A stretch of DNA of 64,000 bases from Pseudolactococcus laudensis. GTDB lineage: Bacteria > Bacillota > Bacilli > Lactobacillales > Streptococcaceae. Location of the stretch: assembly GCF_013449735.1 (NCBI RefSeq), contig NZ_JACBNY010000002.1, positions 62,001 through 126,000 of the forward strand, read 5' to 3'. Each line of letters opens with the position of its first letter. The stretch's first letter is position 1. A model generated the notes under the pieces. The model saw only the letters and a list, made by a program, of their open reading frames with translations. It was not told the origin of the DNA and searched no databases. The position numbers and the translations under genes were made by a program. Of the stretch, positions 10,143-17,947 are shown piece after piece.

Positions 10143-10418
10143 ATGCAAAGAAAAAACAAATTTAAACTTGTGACTTTTGCAATGTTGCTAGCATTGTTAC
10201 CGTCTATGAATTTTGAGGTCATATCTCAAGCCTTTAATAACGGACATGTTGAGCAAGCATCTCTTGGTAAGGTATTTTCCCCTCAAGAAACGGAAGCCAA
10301 AACGCCCAGTAATCAGGGGGTGATTAAGAGTAATGTACCAGCAAGAAGTAATCTCAATAGGCACTGCCTTTTTAGGAAGTGGTTTGCTTTTTGTTGGCTT
10401 GCTTTATTATCGAGCTGA
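10143..10418 (+). CDS. Small secreted protein of unknown function, overlapping next gene
   Basis: Not recognised. It is a 91-residue reading frame with good GGGAG spacing and a basic, then hydrophobic N-terminus (MQRKNKFKLVTFAMLLALLP) typical of a signal peptide. The middle is polar; the last 20 residues (RHCLFRKWFAFCWLALLSS) overlap the start of the next gene in another frame and look like out-of-frame read-through rather than a conserved tail. Either this is a short secreted protein translationally coupled to the next gene, or it was once the exported front of one longer protein split by a frameshift near 10320-10340. Position directly after the WxL genes suggests a surface role. Confidence 0.55.
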   Translation: MQRKNKFKLVTFAMLLALLPSMNFEVISQAFNNGHVEQASLGKVFSPQETEAKTPSNQGVIKSNVPARSNLNRHCLFRKWFAFCWLALLSS

Positions 10419-11082
10419 AAATCACTTTATATTTTTTCCAAATCGAGTGCCGACCCTTAGCCCACTCAATACTCCTAAAGTGAGTTTATTGAGTAAGGTT
10501 CAGGCTAGGGATCTTGTGTTTATATCCGATTTTTTCATTGTACTCCTAGTTTTATTGGGTGTATTTATTCTTAATAAACGTAGAAAAGTTAATTCAGAAA
10601 TGGTCAAGGTATTAGCAGACTATCAGAGTGTTCTTTCAACGTTACGTCCGACACTAGATCAGGTAGAAAAAGATATAGCAGCTCAAAAATCGTACATTCA
10701 AAAGCTAAAAGAGAGCGGTGAACAGCTAAAAGATGAAAATAACGAGCTGTTGCAGAAAAGGTCTGACCTTCAAGATAAATGTCGAAATAGTCAACCAGGA
10801 CTTCAAAAAGAAATAGCTTATTGTAAAACAGAGAATGCCAATCTTACGACGTCATTGAAACGCTTGGAAACACTCAAAGATCAACTTGAAACGGAACAAC
10901 TACAAAAAGAACAAGCATTGGAAGCAGCTAAAGCACAACAAGTCAATCTTGCAGAAGAGACAATTGTGACAGCCGAAAAAATGCAGCAATTAGAAGAAAT
11001 CGATCCGGAACAACAAGAGAAAGTCCGAAAAGCTAAAAAAATTGCGTTGCAAATTTATAAAGAAATGCAGTCTCGATTATAG
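10333..11082 (+). CDS. Two-span membrane protein with long coiled coil
   Basis: The start ATG 10333 has GGGGGTGA ten bases upstream, so a separate initiation is plausible although it lies inside the preceding ORF. The 249-residue product has two hydrophobic segments (GTAFLGSGLLFVGLLYY and DFFIVLLVLLGVFILNKRRK, about residues 10-26 and 66-85). A highly charged Glu/Lys/Gln-rich region of about 150 residues follows, with heptad character (EKDIAAQKSYIQKLKESGEQ and onward). The topology suggests a membrane-anchored cytoplasmic coiled coil. No family was recognised. Co-location with WxL genes suggests a part in assembly or localisation of the surface complex, but that is inference. Confidence 0.72.
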   Translation: MYQQEVISIGTAFLGSGLLFVGLLYYRAENHFIFFPNRVPTLSPLNTPKVSLLSKVQARDLVFISDFFIVLLVLLGVFILNKRRKVNSEMVKVLADYQSVLSTLRPTLDQVEKDIAAQKSYIQKLKESGEQLKDENNELLQKRSDLQDKCRNSQPGLQKEIAYCKTENANLTTSLKRLETLKDQLETEQLQKEQALEAAKAQQVNLAEETIVTAEKMQQLEEIDPEQQEKVRKAKKIALQIYKEMQSRL

Positions 11083-11139
11083 AAATTTTGGCAATAATTA
11101 ATCAATTAAATGCATAATCGCGAAGTTTTGAAAAGACAA

Positions 11140-12101
11140 AGAGACTGGAACAAAAATCTCTAAAAAATAGGCAACGAACAATTTTCGATGTTAATTGGAA
11201 TTGCTCATTGCCTATTTCTATTCTCTTTTTTTATAAATTGTAAAGCAACACGGCTATGTTTTGAGAAACAGCGCGAAATTGGTAAAAAAATACCGTTTGA
11301 TGTGCGAAAACGGTAATCTTTCTGGGAAACAATACTAAATTGGAAAAAAAAAGCCGTTTGTTGCGCGAAAACGGTAATCTTTCTGAGAAACAATGCGAAA
11401 TTGGTAAAAAAAAGCCGTTTATTGTGCGAAAACGGTAATCTTTCTCAGAAACAATACGAAATTAGTAAAAAAATGCCGTTTGTTGTGCGAAAACGGTAAT
11501 CTTTCTGAGAAACAATACGAATTTCGTATAAAAAAGCCGTTTGTTGTGCGAAAACGGTAATCTTTCTCAGAAACAATACGAAATTAGTAAAAAAATGCCG
11601 TTTGTTGAGCGAAAACGGTAATCTTTCTGAGAAACAATACGAATTTCGTATAAAAAAGCCGTTTGTTGTGCGAAAACGGTAATCTTTCTCAGAAACAATA
11701 CGAAATTAGTAAAAAAATGCCGTTTATTGTGTGAAATTGGTAATCTTTCTGAGAAACAATGCGAAATTAGTAAAAAAATGCCGTTTGTTGAGCGAAAACG
11801 GTAATCTTTCTGGGAAACAATACGAAATTGGTAAAAAAATGCCGTTTGTTGCGCGAAAACGGTAATCTTTCTCAGAAACAATACGAATTTCGTATAAAAA
11901 AGCCGTTTGTTGTGCGAAATCAGTAATCTTTCTGAGAAACAATGCGAAATTGGTAAAAAAAGCCGTTTATTGTGCGAAAACGGTAATCTTTCTGAGAAAC
12001 AATACGAAAAAGAAAGAGAAAAGCAAACTAGCTCACAATCAATTTGATTGTCCTAGTTTGCTTTTCTCTTTGTGCGACTGAGGATTTTTGTCCCAGCATC
12101 T
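11140..12101. repeat. Composite intergenic repeat element enclosing the 61-bp array
   Basis: The outer ends are complementary: GAGACTGGAACAAAAATCTC near 11140 and GATTTTTGTCCCAGCATC at 12084-12101. Inside the left end is an imperfect inverted repeat AAATAGGCAA...TTGCCTATTT (11165-11217). Inside the right end is another (AGAAAAGCAAACTAG / CTAGTTTGCTTTTCTC, 12012-12070). The same modules recur at about 18950, 47816, 49733, 50470 and 58776, so this is one copy of a dispersed repeat family. It also provides a likely bidirectional terminator between the converging WxL operon and the luxS operon. Confidence 0.75.
11254..12008. repeat. Tandem array of about twelve 61-bp units
   Basis: The marker GGTAATCTTTCT (one copy reads CAGTAATC) recurs at 11312, 11373, 11434, 11495, 11556, 11617, 11678, 11739, 11800, 11861, 11922 and 11982, a period of 61 (last one 60). 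Each unit contains a stem CCGTTT / AAAACGG around about nine bases, a near-palindrome TTTCTGAGAAA or TTTCTCAGAAA, and ACAATACGAAATTNGTAAAA, which in some units becomes the perfect palindrome ATACGAAATTCGTAT-type. No unique spacers occur, so it is not CRISPR. Short minus-strand frames across it are artefacts of the repeat. Confidence 0.9.
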
Positions 12102-12106
12102 TTATT

Positions 12107-12655
12107 TTAATTATTAAAAATATCAAATTTGTAGACTCTATTGATTGCTTTCGCAATAAATAAAGCAATATTGAAATCAATCAGCGAGTGAATAAAGCCA
12201 CCAATTCCAAGAATGAGCAGAAGGGAACCAAGATTTCGACCGTCTAAATGGCTGAAACCAGTTGTCAGAAGAATATAGACGATTGCAACTTCTGCTAAGG
12301 TGTGGATGAGAGCAATGACGACATTAAAAATCTGGAATTTAACACCGTGCGTGTAGTCGCGGTGTTTCCAAAGGAAAAGAGAACCAACGAGCGCGAAAAT
12401 AACATGCGTTGCAGCGCGAAATGTAATCTCAATTGGTAAACCAGAAATCAAGAAACCAATCGTTGAGCCGACTGCGACAATGACCGCAACAGCAGGCGAA
12501 ATTAACATACCGATCATAATCGGTACATGACTAGCAAGCGTGAAGCTGGCTGGAGGAATCACGATTTTGGGCATGACTTGCGGAATGAGAATGGCAAGTG
12601 CTGTCAAAAGTGCAGCAGTCGTAAGCATCGATAAGCGTTTGCGTGTCTGATTCAT
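12107..12655 (-). CDS. ECF transporter S component, possibly niacin type
   Basis: A 182-residue integral membrane protein with about five or six spans. The N-terminus (TTAALLTALAILIPQVMPK then VIPPASFTLASHVPI) fits substrate-binding S components of energy-coupling factor transporters, especially the NiaX-like group as I recall it. It lacks its own ATPase and would dock with the EcfA1-EcfA2-EcfT module encoded at 32.3-34.8 kb. It begins five bases after the luxS stop codon, so the two are co-transcribed and probably translationally coupled. The substrate is uncertain: niacin by resemblance, although pairing with luxS could also suggest a methionine-cycle compound. Confidence 0.72.
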   Translation of the reverse strand: MNQTRKRLSMLTTAALLTALAILIPQVMPKIVIPPASFTLASHVPIMIGMLISPAVAVIVAVGSTIGFLISGLPIEITFRAATHVIFALVGSLFLWKHRDYTHGVKFQIFNVVIALIHTLAEVAIVYILLTTGFSHLDGRNLGSLLLILGIGGFIHSLIDFNIALFIAKAINRVYKFDIFNN

Positions 12656-12659
12656 GAGG

Positions 12660-13133
12660 TTAGATTACCTTTCTGATAAATGGATCACTAGAGATACCAC
12701 GTTCAAGAATGAGTGCTGACCACTCCTTAGCAGTCCAAAGTGAATGGTCACGGTGATTACCGCAAGACTCAATCGTTGTGCCAGGAACATCTGACCATTC
12801 AATGACATTAACAATGGCCTCTAAAGACGATTTAATGACCTTAGCAATCTCTTCTGACGAATGCTCTCCCCACATAATCATATGGAAACCAGTGCGACAG
12901 CCAAATGGTGAGAAGTCAATCATGCCATCAATGCGATCGCGAATAAGACTCGCCATCAGATGTTCAATGGTATGTAAGCCAGCCGTTGGGATCTCTTGCT
13001 CATTAGGTTGCACCAAACGAACATCAAAGTTAGTGATAACATCCCCTTTAGGGCCAGTTTCAGCCCCAATTAAGCGGACATAAGGGGCAAGGACCTTTGT
13101 ATGGTCGAGTTGGAATGATTCGACGTCTGCCAT
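12660..13133 (-). CDS. luxS: S-ribosylhomocysteine lyase (AI-2 synthase)
   Basis: The 157-residue protein has the LuxS metal site HTIEH (His54, Glu57, His58) and Cys124 in ESCGNHRDH, plus Cys79 in the FGCRTGF active-site loop, and full family length. It cleaves S-ribosylhomocysteine to homocysteine and DPD, the precursor of autoinducer-2, in the activated methyl cycle. The start ATG 13133 is supported by AAGGAG in the minus-strand leader. It is the first gene of a two-gene operon with the S component at 12107-12655, and is transcribed from the promoter at 13195-13223. Confidence 0.97.
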   Translation of the reverse strand: MADVESFQLDHTKVLAPYVRLIGAETGPKGDVITNFDVRLVQPNEQEIPTAGLHTIEHLMASLIRDRIDGMIDFSPFGCRTGFHMIMWGEHSSEEIAKVIKSSLEAIVNVIEWSDVPGTTIESCGNHRDHSLWTAKEWSALILERGISSDPFIRKVI

Positions 13134-13194
13134 TAAAAATTCTCCTTTTTACGCTGGCGATCTAGCCAAGCGTGGTTGTTTTGATATAGGCTTA

Positions 13195-13223
13195 ATTATA
13201 CTGTAATGTGAATGTTTTGACAA
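13195..13223 (-). promoter_or_regulatory. luxS promoter
   Basis: On the minus strand TTGTCA (13223-13218) is separated by 17 bases from TATAAT (13200-13195), a near-consensus vegetative promoter about 60 bases ahead of the luxS start. Confidence 0.75.
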
Positions 13224-13256
13224 GAAGAACGGCGTAGAAAATACCATTTCAAATCA

Positions 13257-13285
13257 TTGCAGAAAAATGGTATCTATATTATAAC
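13257..13285 (+). promoter_or_regulatory. Promoter of aldo/keto reductase gene
   Basis: TTGCAG (13257-13262), 17-base spacer, TATAAC (13280-13285); leader of about 80 bases ends in a GGAGGA ribosome site before ATG 13374. Confidence 0.65.
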
Positions 13286-13373
13286 GAAAGCGTGAATTGT
13301 TCAGCCTTCATCTGAGTTAATCATCGTATTGCACACGAACTTGAGCTTAGGCTCATATCTATAGGAGGAACGT

Positions 13374-14228
13374 ATGACTTTAACAGATACTTACACACTC
13401 AACAACGGCGAAAAAATTCCAGTTGTTGGTTTCGGAACTTGGCAAACACCTGACGGTGATGTCGCTGAAAAATCAGTCATTGAAGCCCTTAAAGCAGGCT
13501 ACCGTCATATTGACACAGCAGCTGTTTATAAAAATGAAGCCTCAGTAGGTCGTGGCATTGCAAATTCAGGAGTCGCACGTGAAGACATCTATGTGACAAC
13601 AAAAGTTTGGAATGACAAAACGACTTATGAAGAAACCTTGGCAGCCATTGATGAAAGCCTTGCTAAGCTTGGTTTAGACTATGTTGATTTGTTCCTAATC
13701 CATTGGCCAAATCCTGCACCAATCCGAGAAACAATCGGCTATGAAAAAAGAAACGCAGAAGTTTGGCGTGCCTTGGAAGCCGGCGTTGCAGCAGGCAAAA
13801 TCAAGTCTATCGGTGTCTCAAACTTCCGACCACACCATATTGATGCACTTCTGAAAACAGCAAAAATCGCACCAGTCGTCAACCAACTTTACGTGAACCC
13901 AAGTGACCAGCAAGAAGAAGTTGTCGCTTACAACAAAGCGCACAACATCTTGACACAGGCCTACTCACCACTCGGAACAGGCGAAGTATTGACAGTACCA
14001 GCCTTGGTCGAAATCGCTGAAAAACATGGTAAATCACCAGCGCAAGTCGCGCTGAAATGGTCACTACAAAAAGGTTACCTACCCTTACCAAAATCAGTGA
14101 CACCAACCCGTATCATTGAAAATGGTGAATTGTTTGACTTTGAATTATCGGTTGAAGATATCGCAACGATTGATACCCTCCACGGTGCCACACGTATGAC
14201 GAGTGACCCAGATCAAACAAACTTCTAA
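13374..14228 (+). CDS. Aldo/keto reductase
   Basis: A 284-residue NAD(P)H-dependent oxidoreductase of the AKR superfamily. The catalytic tetrad is visible as Asp47 and Tyr52 (HIDTAAVYKNE), Lys77 (TTKVWN) and His110 (FLIHWPNP). The cofactor-binding LPKS-V-T-RI motif lies in the C-terminal third. Length and motifs fit the bacterial AKR5-like group (2,5-diketo-gluconate reductase/YvgN class), cytoplasmic enzymes that reduce aldehydes, methylglyoxal or keto-sugars. It appears monocistronic, with its own promoter and terminator. Exact substrate cannot be read from sequence. Confidence 0.93.
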   Translation: MTLTDTYTLNNGEKIPVVGFGTWQTPDGDVAEKSVIEALKAGYRHIDTAAVYKNEASVGRGIANSGVAREDIYVTTKVWNDKTTYEETLAAIDESLAKLGLDYVDLFLIHWPNPAPIRETIGYEKRNAEVWRALEAGVAAGKIKSIGVSNFRPHHIDALLKTAKIAPVVNQLYVNPSDQQEEVVAYNKAHNILTQAYSPLGTGEVLTVPALVEIAEKHGKSPAQVALKWSLQKGYLPLPKSVTPTRIIENGELFDFELSVEDIATIDTLHGATRMTSDPDQTNF

Positions 14229-14242
14229 AATGAGATTGTTTT

Positions 14243-14280
14243 AAGACTCTTAATCGTGTAAGTGCGGTTAAGAGTCTTTT
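14243..14280 (+). terminator. Terminator after aldo/keto reductase gene
   Basis: Stem AAGACTCTTAA / TTAAGAGTCTT (14243-14253 and 14268-14278) followed by TTTTATT. Confidence 0.88.
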
Positions 14281-14307
14281 ATTATCAAACAACAAAAAGT
14301 TTAAAAC

Positions 14308-14335
14308 TTGAAAATCTATCAGAATTTGTTATAAT
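14308..14335 (+). promoter_or_regulatory. Promoter of riboswitch-controlled cation ATPase gene
   Basis: TTGAAA (14308-14313), 16-base spacer containing an extended TGT, then TATAAT (14330-14335); transcription would begin at the 5' edge of the riboswitch. Confidence 0.72.
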
Positions 14336-14340
14336 AAAAT

Positions 14341-14432
14341 AGAACTCAAGGGAGTAGCAAGCAGTTTTCTGCGCAACTATCGTCATTACGGTCGTGTTTC
14401 GGCTCGGTAGTTGCTTAATATGCGAGACTTGT
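14341..14432 (+). ncRNA. yybP-ykoY family Mn2+ riboswitch
   Basis: The leader contains the family hallmark AGGGAGTAGC (14349-14358) and a second arm with CGTCATTACGG...CTCGGTAG, closing through TTGCTTAATATGCGAGACTTG. The spacing and loop sequences parallel the characterised Lactococcus yoaB element, which senses Mn2+. The 3' strand of the closing helix (CTTG near 14428) is also part of the terminator stem at 14425-14450. Ligand binding should therefore block termination and switch on the downstream ATPase, giving manganese export under excess. The identification is from motif memory, not a covariance-model search. Confidence 0.85.
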
Positions 14433-14457
14433 AGCTGTAGCTACAGGTCTCTTTTTT
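14425..14457 (+). terminator. Riboswitch expression-platform terminator
   Basis: A 12-bp stem AGACTTGTAGCT / AGCTACAGGTCT (one G-T pair) directly followed by CTTTTTT; it overlaps the 3' side of the riboswitch P1 helix. Confidence 0.85.
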
Positions 14458-14562
14458 ATCTGCTGTGATAGCTTTGCTTACCAGCTAGTCATCTTGAGAC
14501 CGGAGTTATTGTTAATAATCAGTTAAGCTGAATGATTGATTAAATTTAGTAAGGAGACTACA

Positions 14563-17223
14563 TTGTCAGAAAAAAAATTCTACACGCAATCCCCAGATGA
14601 GGTGTTGACAGAGTTGGCGACGACCAAAAAAGGGTTGACATCAACTGAAGCTCAAGAACGTCTTGCCAAATATGGTAAGAATGAATTAGATGCTGGCGAG
14701 AAAAAAACATTACTCGCTAAGTTTTTAGAGCAATTTAAAGATTTGATGATTATCATCTTGATTATCGCAGCGATTTTATCTGTGGTGACAAGTGGTGGCG
14801 AAGACATCAGTGACGCTATTATTATCATGGCTGTAGTTATCATCAACGCTGTTTTCGGTGTCTACCAAGAAGGTAAAGCGGAAGCTGCAATTGATGCTTT
14901 AAAATCAATGTCAACACCATCGGCGCGTGTCCGTCGTGATGGTCACGTTGAGGAAATTTCATCAGACTTGCTTGTACCAGGTGATGTCGTATCACTTGAA
15001 GCGGGTGACGTTGTGCCAGCAGATATGCGTTTGCTTGAAGTGAATTCCCTTAAAATTGAAGAAGCAGCCTTAACAGGTGAATCTGTACCAGTCGAAAAAG
15101 ATTTGGCTGTTGCCGTTGCTGCGGATGCTGGTATCGGTGACCGTGTTAACATGGCCTACCAAAACTCAAACGTGACTTACGGTCGTGGTTTGGGCGTTAT
15201 CGTCGCAACAGGGATGACAACAGAAGTTGGTAAAATCGCCTCAATGCTGCAAAATGCTGAGGAAACAGATACACCACTCAAACAAAACCTTAACAACTTG
15301 TCGAAAATTTTGACTTATGCGATTCTCTTGATTGCAGCAGTGACATTTGTGATTGGTGTCTTTGTTCAAGGACATCCACCACTTGAAGAGTTGATGATAT
15401 CAGTAGCCCTTGCGGTTGCAGCGATTCCAGAAGGTTTGCCAGCAATTGTGACGATCGTCCTTGCGCTTGGTACACAAGTCTTGTCTAAGAAAAATGCCAT
15501 CGTCCGCAAACTACCAGCGGTTGAGACGCTTGGTTCGACTGAAATTATCGCCTCTGACAAAACTGGTACATTAACCATGAATCAGATGACAGTCGAAAAA
15601 GTTTACACTAACGGTCAATTACAAGATGCGACAGATGAGATTTCTTTCGATGATATGACACTTCGCATCATGAACTTTGCTAACGATACTAAGATTTCCC
15701 AAGACGGCAAACTCATCGGTGACCCGACAGAGACAGCACTCGTCCAATATGGGATCGACCATAACTATGATTTGCGCAATGTGCTCAAAGCTGAGCCGCG
15801 TGTGGCAGAATTACCGTTTGACTCTGACCGTAAACTCATGAGTACCGTCCACAAAATCACGGATGAAGAGTTTCTCGTTGCTGTCAAAGGAGCACCAGAC
15901 CAGCTCCTCACACGCATTAGCAAGAAAGTTGTTGATGGGCAAGTCGTTGCCATGACACAGGCTGACCGTGATGAGATTCTGACGCTTAATAAATCACTTG
16001 CAAAACAAGCCCTTCGGGTCTTGATGATGGCTTATAAATATGAGTCTGCCGTGCCTGAGCTTGAAAGCGAAACCCTTGAAAATGACTTGATTTTCGCTGG
16101 TTTGATCGGCATGATCGACCCAGAGCGTAAAGAAGCTGCCGAAGCTGTGCGCGTTGCCAAAGAAGCGGGCATCCGTCCGATCATGATCACCGGTGACCAC
16201 CAAGATACAGCCGAAGCTATCGCTAAACGTCTGGGCATCATCGACGAAGGTGATACAGAAGACCACGTCTTCACTGGTGCTGAGTTGAACGAGCTCAGCG
16301 ATGAAGACTTCCAAAAAGTGGTGACACAGTACAGCGTTTATGCGCGCGTGTCGCCAGAGCATAAGGTTCGTATCGTGAAAGCATGGCAGAACGAAGGTAA
16401 AGTCGTTGCCATGACCGGCGACGGTGTTAACGATGCACCCGCTCTTAAAACGGCGGATATCGGAATTGGTATGGGGATTACCGGAACAGAAGTGTCTAAG
16501 GGCGCGTCTGATATGGTGCTTGCCGATGACAACTTTGCGACGATTATCGTTGCCGTTGAAGAAGGTCGTAAAGTCTTCTCAAATATCCAAAAAACGATTC
16601 AGTACTTGCTTTCTGCCAATACTGCCGAAGTGTTAACTATCTTCCTTGCGACTTTATTCGGTTGGGATGTCTTGCAGCCAGTTCACTTGCTCTGGATCAA
16701 CCTTGTAACCGATACTTTCCCAGCGATTGCGCTTGGTGTTGAACCGACTGAACCAGGCATTATGACTCACAAACCACGTGGTCGTAAAGCTAGTTTCTTC
16801 TCAGGTGGTGTCTTGTTTGCGACAGTTTATCAAGGTCTCTTGCAAGCAGCGCTCGTCCTCGGTGTTTATGGTGCAGCGATTGCATGGCCGGTCCATTCTG
16901 GCGATGCTATGCACGCGGATGCCTTGACAATGGCCTTTGCAACACTTGGTCTAATCCAATTGTTCCATGCCTTTAATGCCAAGTCAGTTTACCAATCTAT
17001 CCTAACTGTTGGTCCTTTCCGCAGCAAGACCTTTAACTGGTCGATTGTTGTGTCATTTATCTTGCTCGGTGTGACGATCGTCGTGCCAGGATTTAATAAA
17101 ATCTTCCACGTGACACACTTAGATGCCTACCAATGGGCAATGGTTCTCGTCGGCTCATTTGCCATGATTATCATCGTTGAGATTGTTAAAGCTATCCAAC
17201 GTGCTATGGGCTTGGATAAATAA
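14563..17223 (+). CDS. P-type divalent cation ATPase (Mn2+/Ca2+ exporter)
   Basis: Start is TTG 14563 with AAGGAGA eight bases upstream; an upstream TTG at 14536 lacks a ribosome site. The 886-residue protein has the cation-ATPase N-terminal domain (YTQSPDEVLTEL), actuator motif LTGESVPVEKD, PEGLPA in the fourth membrane helix, phosphorylation motif DKTGTLT (Asp332), TGDGVNDAPALK hinge and a NLVTD motif in the sixth helix. This architecture matches type IIA pumps such as lactococcal YoaB and pneumococcal CaxP/MntE-like exporters. Control by a Mn2+ riboswitch strongly favours manganese efflux over a purely Ca2+ role. Acts in the cytoplasmic membrane; monocistronic with its own terminator. Confidence 0.93.
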   Translation: MSEKKFYTQSPDEVLTELATTKKGLTSTEAQERLAKYGKNELDAGEKKTLLAKFLEQFKDLMIIILIIAAILSVVTSGGEDISDAIIIMAVVIINAVFGVYQEGKAEAAIDALKSMSTPSARVRRDGHVEEISSDLLVPGDVVSLEAGDVVPADMRLLEVNSLKIEEAALTGESVPVEKDLAVAVAADAGIGDRVNMAYQNSNVTYGRGLGVIVATGMTTEVGKIASMLQNAEETDTPLKQNLNNLSKILTYAILLIAAVTFVIGVFVQGHPPLEELMISVALAVAAIPEGLPAIVTIVLALGTQVLSKKNAIVRKLPAVETLGSTEIIASDKTGTLTMNQMTVEKVYTNGQLQDATDEISFDDMTLRIMNFANDTKISQDGKLIGDPTETALVQYGIDHNYDLRNVLKAEPRVAELPFDSDRKLMSTVHKITDEEFLVAVKGAPDQLLTRISKKVVDGQVVAMTQADRDEILTLNKSLAKQALRVLMMAYKYESAVPELESETLENDLIFAGLIGMIDPERKEAAEAVRVAKEAGIRPIMITGDHQDTAEAIAKRLGIIDEGDTEDHVFTGAELNELSDEDFQKVVTQYSVYARVSPEHKVRIVKAWQNEGKVVAMTGDGVNDAPALKTADIGIGMGITGTEVSKGASDMVLADDNFATIIVAVEEGRKVFSNIQKTIQYLLSANTAEVLTIFLATLFGWDVLQPVHLLWINLVTDTFPAIALGVEPTEPGIMTHKPRGRKASFFSGGVLFATVYQGLLQAALVLGVYGAAIAWPVHSGDAMHADALTMAFATLGLIQLFHAFNAKSVYQSILTVGPFRSKTFNWSIVVSFILLGVTIVVPGFNKIFHVTHLDAYQWAMVLVGSFAMIIIVEIVKAIQRAMGLDK

Positions 17224-17234
17224 ACTAGATAAAC

Positions 17235-17277
17235 AAAAATCCTTTGTCTCTTTAAAAGTAGACAAGGATTTTTTTGT
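17235..17277 (+). terminator. Terminator after cation ATPase gene
   Basis: Stem AAAATCCTTTGTC / GACAAGGATTTT with a 12-base loop and a following T-run. Confidence 0.88.
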
Positions 17278-17455
17278 CAATTTAATCATATTTCTAGTAT
17301 GATAGAAGAAGAGATAAAAATAAATCATATTTGATGTAACCAAACTAAGTTTAATTCGTTATATAAGTGAAGAAGGACATTGAGCGCTTGGATGCGCGTA
17401 AGCGTAGGTCAAATGTCAAGATTTCACGTAGAGAATTGTAGAAAGGAGGTCGCAA
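17274..17455 (+). promoter_or_regulatory. Promoter and structured leader of sigma-factor operon
   Basis: TTGTCA (17274-17279), 18-base spacer, TATGAT (17298-17303). The leader then contains nested complementary segments GACATT...AATGTC (17376-17418) enclosing CGCTT...AAGCG, and ends with GAAAGGAGGTCGCAA ahead of GTG 17456. The structure might regulate initiation; it was not matched to a known RNA family. Confidence 0.5.
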
Positions 17456-17485
17456 GTGAATATTAGTCCCTATGAGTAAATTTTA

Positions 17486-17947
17486 ATGACCTGCGCATCT
17501 GAAATTCAGCGCTACTTAATCAAAACCGGAGCGAATCCAGCAGATGCGCAAGACATCGTACAGGACGTCTTCATTAAGCTGATACAGGCTGATATTGTAC
17601 TTGCCCCCGATAAACTACGCCCTTGGCTCTATCGCGTAGCGCTGAGCCGATTTTATGACCTTTATCGACGCGAAAAGCGTTATCGAGCACTTTTATCCGA
17701 ACGATTTTATCTGATTTATGGTAATGTCGTTAACTTAGATAACGACAGAAGTTGGCAGCTAGAGCAGGCTTTGCAGACGCTGACAGATTATCAGTTAGGT
17801 CTTGTGACCTTGTATTATGAAGATGATAAGTCTGTCAAAGACATCTCAGAGATTTATCAAATTTCTGAGGCCAAGGTCAAGACAGACTTGTATCGCCTGA
17901 GACACAAACTCAAACAAGAAATGGAGCAAAATAATGAAGATGAATGA
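17486..17947 (+). CDS. ECF-type RNA polymerase sigma factor with early in-frame stop
   Basis: The 153-residue frame shows sigma-70 region 2 (NPADAQDIVQDVFIKLIQAD and PWLYRVALSRFYDLYRREKR) and region 4 (DYQLGLVTLYYEDDKSVKDISEIYQISEAKVKTDLYRLRHKLK). The excellent ribosome site GAAAGGAGG serves GTG 17456, which reads MNISPYE then TAA at 17477-17479, seven bases before ATG 17486 in the same frame. A typical family member would begin near 17456, so the TAA looks like a nonsense change (for example from CAA), leaving reinitiation at 17486 as the only route to product. The next gene, a Sigma_reg-type membrane protein, starts 14 bases before its stop, so the pair is a sigma/regulator operon. Confidence 0.85.
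   Translation: MTCASEIQRYLIKTGANPADAQDIVQDVFIKLIQADIVLAPDKLRPWLYRVALSRFYDLYRREKRYRALLSERFYLIYGNVVNLDNDRSWQLEQALQTLTDYQLGLVTLYYEDDKSVKDISEIYQISEAKVKTDLYRLRHKLKQEMEQNNEDE

Noticed and set aside
11205-11942. Minus-strand reading frames of 62-104 residues across the repeat array
   Set aside because: They are one repeat translated in different frames, without ribosome sites or non-repeat sequence.
11254-12008. CRISPR array
   Set aside because: The repeated unit is the whole 61-bp period; there are no unique spacers and no cas genes nearby.
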